64,000 nucleotides of DNA from Vibrio sp. SCSIO 43137. Lineage in GTDB: Bacteria > Pseudomonadota > Gammaproteobacteria > Enterobacterales > Vibrionaceae. Below are positions 60,737-64,000 of the stretch, piece after piece. Positions within the stretch are counted from its first letter, which is position 1. Each line of letters starts with the position of its first letter. A program made the translations under genes and the position numbers. The stretch lies in NCBI RefSeq assembly GCF_028201475.1, contig NZ_CP116383.1, forward strand, positions 3,038,001-3,102,000, read 5' to 3'. The notes under the pieces were generated by a model that made no database searches, had not been told where the DNA came from, and saw only the letters and a list, made by a program, of their open reading frames with translations.

Positions 60737-61006
60737 TTTACCTACCTTCATGGGTTCTGTTCGACAAAAACAATAATGACGTATTTTACTTACCCAGCAC
60801 AAGATGGGCACGGGCTATCTGGTAAAAAACTTATCGTATGCTCAAATTTAGTACGCTTTCTGACAGGCAAATGACATTTCTCTGCCACCAATCCCTTTCG
60901 CTGCTTAGCCATGGTTTCAAAGTTCAAAAATGCAAACGATTACAATTTTATATGATAGAATCGCGGCAAATTTTTCCTAACCTATTCTTAATCAATTGGA
61001 GTTGAT
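60737..61006. promoter_or_regulatory. zapB-glpX divergent region
   Basis: This 270-base gap must hold promoters for zapB and glpX. Near 60930 ATGCAAACGATTACAA resembles a LacI-family operator half (PurR/Cra-type), followed by the AT-rich TATATGATAGAAT that may be a -10 region for glpX. No gene is visible. Confidence 0.35.
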
Positions 61007-62014
61007 ATGAAACGCGATCTGGCGATGGCTTTTTCCCGGGTAACTGAAGGTGCTGCACTTGCCGGCTACAAATGGCTTGGACGAGGCGATAAAAACGCTG
61101 CTGACGGAGCAGCTGTGGAAGTAATGCGCAGCCTGTTAAACAAAACAGACATCAGTGGCGAGATAGTGATCGGTGAAGGTGAGATTGACGACGCTCCTAT
61201 GCTTTATATTGGTGAGGAAGTCGGACTAGGCGGCGATATGGTTGATATCGCAGTTGATCCCATTGAAGGCACAAGAATGACCGCCATGGGACAAGCCAAT
61301 GCCCTTGCTGTGCTTGCAGCCGGTGAAAAGGGCAGCTTCCTGAAAGCTCCTGACATGTATATGGAGAAACTCGTTGTAGGCCCACAGGCAAAAGGCTGTA
61401 TTGATCTGAACAAGCCTCTTACTGAAAACCTGAAAAACATCGCTAGGGCATTAGGTAAAACACTGGATACGCTGGTGGTGATCACTCTGGCGAAACCGCG
61501 TCATGATGAAACCATCATTAAGATGCAAGAAATGGGTGTTCGTGTATTTGCTGTGCCTGACGGTGATGTGGCAGCCTCTATCCTTACCTGTATGCCGGAC
61601 AGCGAAGTAGACGTAATGTACTGCATTGGCGGCGCTCCTGAAGGTGTTGTTTCTGCCGCGGTCATTCGTGCTCTGGATGGTGATATGAACGGCCGCCTGC
61701 TGGCACGCCATGAGGTAAAAGGCGATACAGAAGAGAACCGCAAACATGGCCAGCTTGAACTGGAACGCTGCGCAGAAATGGGCGTAGAAGCAGGGAAAGT
61801 GCTGGAAATGAATGATATGGCCTGCAGCGACAATGTGGTCTTCTCCGCAACTGGTATCACCAAAGGTGATTTGCTGGAAGGCATCAGCCGCAAAGGCGAT
61901 ATTGCCACCACAGAAACGCTGTTGATTCGCGGTCGCTGTCGTACCATCCGCCGCATTAAGTCTATCCACTATCTGCAACGCAAAGATAAAGAAGTGCGAG
62001 AGCTTATCCTGTAA
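61007..62014 (+). CDS. glpX: Fructose-1,6-bisphosphatase class II
   Basis: GlpX dephosphorylates fructose 1,6-bisphosphate in gluconeogenesis. The 335-residue protein starts MKRDLAMAFSRVTEGAALAG and has metal-site residues in IGEGEIDDAPMLYIGEEVG (about 55-73) and AVDPIEGTRMTAMGQANALA (about 82-101). The active-site GGAPEGVVSAAVIRAL follows near 208-223. It stands alone here without glpF/glpK, unlike E. coli. Confidence 0.96.
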   Translation: MKRDLAMAFSRVTEGAALAGYKWLGRGDKNAADGAAVEVMRSLLNKTDISGEIVIGEGEIDDAPMLYIGEEVGLGGDMVDIAVDPIEGTRMTAMGQANALAVLAAGEKGSFLKAPDMYMEKLVVGPQAKGCIDLNKPLTENLKNIARALGKTLDTLVVITLAKPRHDETIIKMQEMGVRVFAVPDGDVAASILTCMPDSEVDVMYCIGGAPEGVVSAAVIRALDGDMNGRLLARHEVKGDTEENRKHGQLELERCAEMGVEAGKVLEMNDMACSDNVVFSATGITKGDLLEGISRKGDIATTETLLIRGRCRTIRRIKSIHYLQRKDKEVRELIL

Positions 62015-62020
62015 ACAGTG

Positions 62021-62046
62021 TGCACGGCTCCGGCCGTGCATTTTTC
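62021..62046 (+). terminator. Terminator of glpX
   Basis: TGCACGGC-TCCG-GCCGTGCA followed by TTTTT, 6 bases past the glpX stop. Confidence 0.88.
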
Positions 62047-62198
62047 CCCTCTTCAACGCAAAACTGCTAACTTAAATCTAAGCTTGCCTTCAGCTTCTCT
62101 CTCGACCCGATAAATCAAGAATTTACTTTATTAATTACATTGGTCATAATGTCTGTTTTCGATATAAAGAAAACGAATAAAACTCTCAGGGTAACCAA

Positions 62199-62816
62199 GT
62201 GAAAACGGCTGACATCATTCTGGAAAAACTTAAACGTGAAGGGGCTATTACAGCGAAAAAGCTGTCTGAAGATCTCAGCATGACCAGTATGGGCGCCCGT
62301 CAACACCTTCAGGCACTTCAGGATTCCGGGCTGGTTGAGTTTTTTGATGTAAAGGTCAAGGTGGGCCGCCCCACCAGAAACTGGAAACTGACCACCGAGG
62401 GGCACCAACAGTTTTCAGATCGCCACAGTGATCTCTCTGTTCAGGTTATTGAAGCTGTACACGCCATTTACGGAGAAGAAGGCGTTCAGCAGGTAACCCT
62501 TGAGCGGGAAAAAGCGACACTACAACGCTACAAAAAGGCTCTTGCGACAAGCCGCACTTTTGAATCCAAACTTTCCAAACTGGCTCAGCTCAGGGAGCAA
62601 GACGGATATATGGCGGAAACCGGTCAGACAGAACAAGGCTACCTGCTGATTGAAAACCATTGCCCTATCTGCAAAGCCGCAAACAGTTGTCCGGCTCTCT
62701 GCCAGTCAGAACTCAATGTTTTCAGAGCCTTATTTGAAGAGAACATTGAAATCACCCGCACAGAACATATCGTCAACGACGAACGCCGTTGCGTCTACCT
62801 TTTCCGTCAAATCTGA
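62199..62816 (+). CDS. Helix-turn-helix regulator with C-terminal Cys cluster (SufR-like)
   Basis: The 205-residue protein starts at GTG (KTADIILEKLKREGAITAKK). It has an N-terminal winged helix (residues 4-65, LSEDLSMTSMGARQHLQALQ and GRPTRNWKLTTEG), then a helical middle. Near the C-terminus is a four-cysteine cluster: Cys155, Cys158, Cys164 and Cys168 (HCPICKAANSCPALCQSE). This layout is that of COG2345/SufR-type regulators whose cluster can hold Fe-S. Targets are unknown. Neighbours (glpX, DUF3135) give no hint. Confidence 0.78.
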   Translation: MKTADIILEKLKREGAITAKKLSEDLSMTSMGARQHLQALQDSGLVEFFDVKVKVGRPTRNWKLTTEGHQQFSDRHSDLSVQVIEAVHAIYGEEGVQQVTLEREKATLQRYKKALATSRTFESKLSKLAQLREQDGYMAETGQTEQGYLLIENHCPICKAANSCPALCQSELNVFRALFEENIEITRTEHIVNDERRCVYLFRQI

Positions 62817-62944
62817 CTATCTGCCGTCAATTTTAAAAAGGCCGGAAAGGTATCAAATAGCCAACCTTGAGCAAAAACTAAGGCAATTCCTCATTATTGA
62901 CTAAACTAATAGTAGTTTCCCCGGTTACAAATGAGGAAAAATCC

Positions 62945-63280
62945 ATGGAAAACGAGGCCATTTATGACCCTGAACTTCCCTCTTTTGATGAGTTGGTTGA
63001 ACTGGCAGAAAGCAATCCTGCTGCATTCGACGAATTTAAACAGGAGATGTGTGAAAAGGTAATCACTTTCGCATCCGTTGAAATGCAGCCGAGGCTGAGA
63101 GCCCAGCAGAGCCACATAGACAGAGTGATTAAAAGATGCAAAAACCCCTATCAGACAAATGTTGTTCTGGCTCAGGAGCTCAGTGCTCAGGTCTGGAAAT
63201 TTAAAGATGTTCTGGAGGGTGACATTGAAGCGGAAAACAGTGCAGAGATTATCCCTTTCTCCCCCAGAACCAATCATTAG
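62945..63280 (+). CDS. DUF3135 family protein
   Basis: I take the start MENEAIYDPELPSFDELVEL behind GAGGAAAAA, giving 111 residues. It resembles DUF3135, a small family of gammaproteobacteria with no known function, with LAESNPAAFDEFKQEMCEKV and QSHIDRVIKRCKNPYQTNVV. It is predicted all-helical and cytoplasmic. It follows the SufR-like regulator and is convergent with the CHMI-like gene. Confidence 0.78.
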   Translation: MENEAIYDPELPSFDELVELAESNPAAFDEFKQEMCEKVITFASVEMQPRLRAQQSHIDRVIKRCKNPYQTNVVLAQELSAQVWKFKDVLEGDIEAENSAEIIPFSPRTNH

Positions 63281-63309
63281 CCAGTCAGGGCTGGCTATAT
63301 AAAACACGC

Positions 63310-63657
63310 TTAGTTAATTACCTTACGAAAGCTGTCGCGATCCATATCCCGCACGTTCACCGTCAGGCTCTTTACTTCAGAAGCCTGCTGCTGTAACACC
63401 GCCATAAGCGCATCACTCAACTGCTGCTTCTGTTCTGTACTTCTTCCTTCCAGCAGCTCAAAGGTGATATGAATAAAGTCCTCACTATCTTCCAGCTCGC
63501 CAATGAGCCAGTGATGACAGCGCAATGCCCGCGATTTGACATCATTGACCTGAAACAGTCTACACTCCAGAGTCACCTGATGCAGATCCTCCAGCAACCC
63601 CTGAATATTCACCCTTTCATCAACTGAGTTTGTATACTCCAATACCAAGTTAGGCAT
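63310..63657 (-). CDS. 5-carboxymethyl-2-hydroxymuconate isomerase family protein
   Basis: The 115-residue protein belongs to the CHMI family of the tautomerase superfamily, in which Pro2, exposed after Met removal (MPNLVLEYTNSVDER), is the catalytic base. HITFELLEGRSTEQKQQLSD and VNVRDMDRDSFRKVIN are conserved. In homoprotocatechuate degradation it isomerises CHM, but no hpa genes are in the window, so the substrate here is uncertain. It is divergent from tpiA. Confidence 0.85.
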   Translation of the reverse strand: MPNLVLEYTNSVDERVNIQGLLEDLHQVTLECRLFQVNDVKSRALRCHHWLIGELEDSEDFIHITFELLEGRSTEQKQQLSDALMAVLQQQASEVKSLTVNVRDMDRDSFRKVIN

Positions 63658-63932
63658 AAATCTCCTTTTTCAGACCCGCGATCTGTCTCTGCCATCGGCA
63701 GTTTTCAATTAATTCATATTTCAGCAACATTTAACATACATTAATCCATGCAGTATCAGGAAAATTAGCTATTATTTTGCATACCGGATCACTTCTGCCT
63801 GACACCAAACGTTTAACTAATCGCGAAAGAAGGGCAAAAGACATGATTCCCGTCATGATCTGGCAACAGAGATCTGTTATATTCTTTCGCAATCTTGTTT
63901 ATTTTTTACATTAATTATTTTGGAGATATCCT

Positions 63933-64000
63933 ATGCGTCATCCTGTAGTTATGGGTAACTGGAAACTAAACGGCAGCAAAACAATGGTTACTGAGCTGCT
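63933..64000 (+). CDS. tpiA: Triosephosphate isomerase (N-terminal start)
   Basis: The start MRHPVVMGNWKLNGSKTMVT is the conserved N-terminus of triosephosphate isomerase, with Asn9 and Lys11 in the position of the catalytic N-W-K. Only 22 residues are in the window. It follows a GGAG site. The 275 bases upstream have no gene; they contain a CATGA/TCATG inverted repeat (63842-63857) and TTATAT as a possible -10 box. Confidence 0.95.
   Translation, partial: MRHPVVMGNWKLNGSKTMVTEL

Noticed and set aside
61451..62056. A 201-codon open frame on the minus strand over glpX
   Set aside because: It is antisense to a complete, conserved glpX; it has no ribosome-binding site or recognisable domain.
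63842..63857. CATGA/TCATG inverted repeat before tpiA as an operator
   Set aside because: The arms are only 5 bases and chance occurrence is likely in a 275-base AT-rich region.

Overview
The window is chromosomal DNA from a gammaproteobacterium of the Vibrionaceae, most likely the genus Vibrio. The main evidence is a near-textbook AphA quorum-sensing regulator beside ppc, an ArgH-acetyltransferase fusion, a DUF3624 protein, and a gene order that follows the conserved gammaproteobacterial rpsL-crp and metJ-glpX blocks. No phage, insertion sequence, CRISPR array, rRNA or tRNA gene was seen. The sequence is almost entirely core genome.

Layout. Positions 1-9788 (minus strand) hold the start of secY, then the spc operon (rplO to rplN) and the S10 operon (rpsQ to rpsJ). 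A strong terminator and an extended -10 promoter separate the two operons, and the S10 promoter and a roughly 260-base leader precede rpsJ. Positions 10176-14856 hold the str operon (tuf, fusA, rpsG, rpsL) with its promoter and a conserved S7-binding intercistronic region. Positions 14953-17643 carry tusBCD, a YheO-type regulator and the FKBP isomerase fkpA. Positions 17782-29131 match the E. coli slyX-slyD-yheV-kefB-kefG-yheS-yheT-yheU-prkB-crp order. Additions to that order are a WD40 lipoprotein fused translationally to slyX, an isoaspartyl peptidase, and a small gene overlapping yheS.

Positions 29177-32096 hold a DUF1800/DUF1501 pair of exported proteins of unknown function. The second appears to begin at an ATA codon so as to include a twin-arginine signal. 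groEL and groES follow with a heat-shock promoter, then argH(A)-argG-argB-argC divergent from argE. Next come ppc, aphA, metF, the metBL operon divergent from metJ (with tandem MET boxes), a malic enzyme, and rpmE. Positions 52693-62014 hold priA, cytR, ftsN, hslVU, menA, rraA, zapB and glpX. The right edge has a Cys-cluster helix-turn-helix regulator, a DUF3135 protein, a CHMI-like isomerase and the start of tpiA.

The genes serve translation (ribosomal proteins, elongation factors, tRNA thiolation), protein folding and turnover (GroESL, SlyD, FkpA, HslVU), arginine and methionine synthesis, central carbon metabolism (Ppc, malic enzyme, GlpX, TpiA) and global regulation (CRP, CytR, AphA, MetJ). 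I found no clearly new multi-gene system. The best candidates for undescribed biology are the DUF1800/DUF1501 pair with its non-canonical start, the WD40 lipoprotein-slyX pair, and alternative RNA structures between rpsG and fusA.
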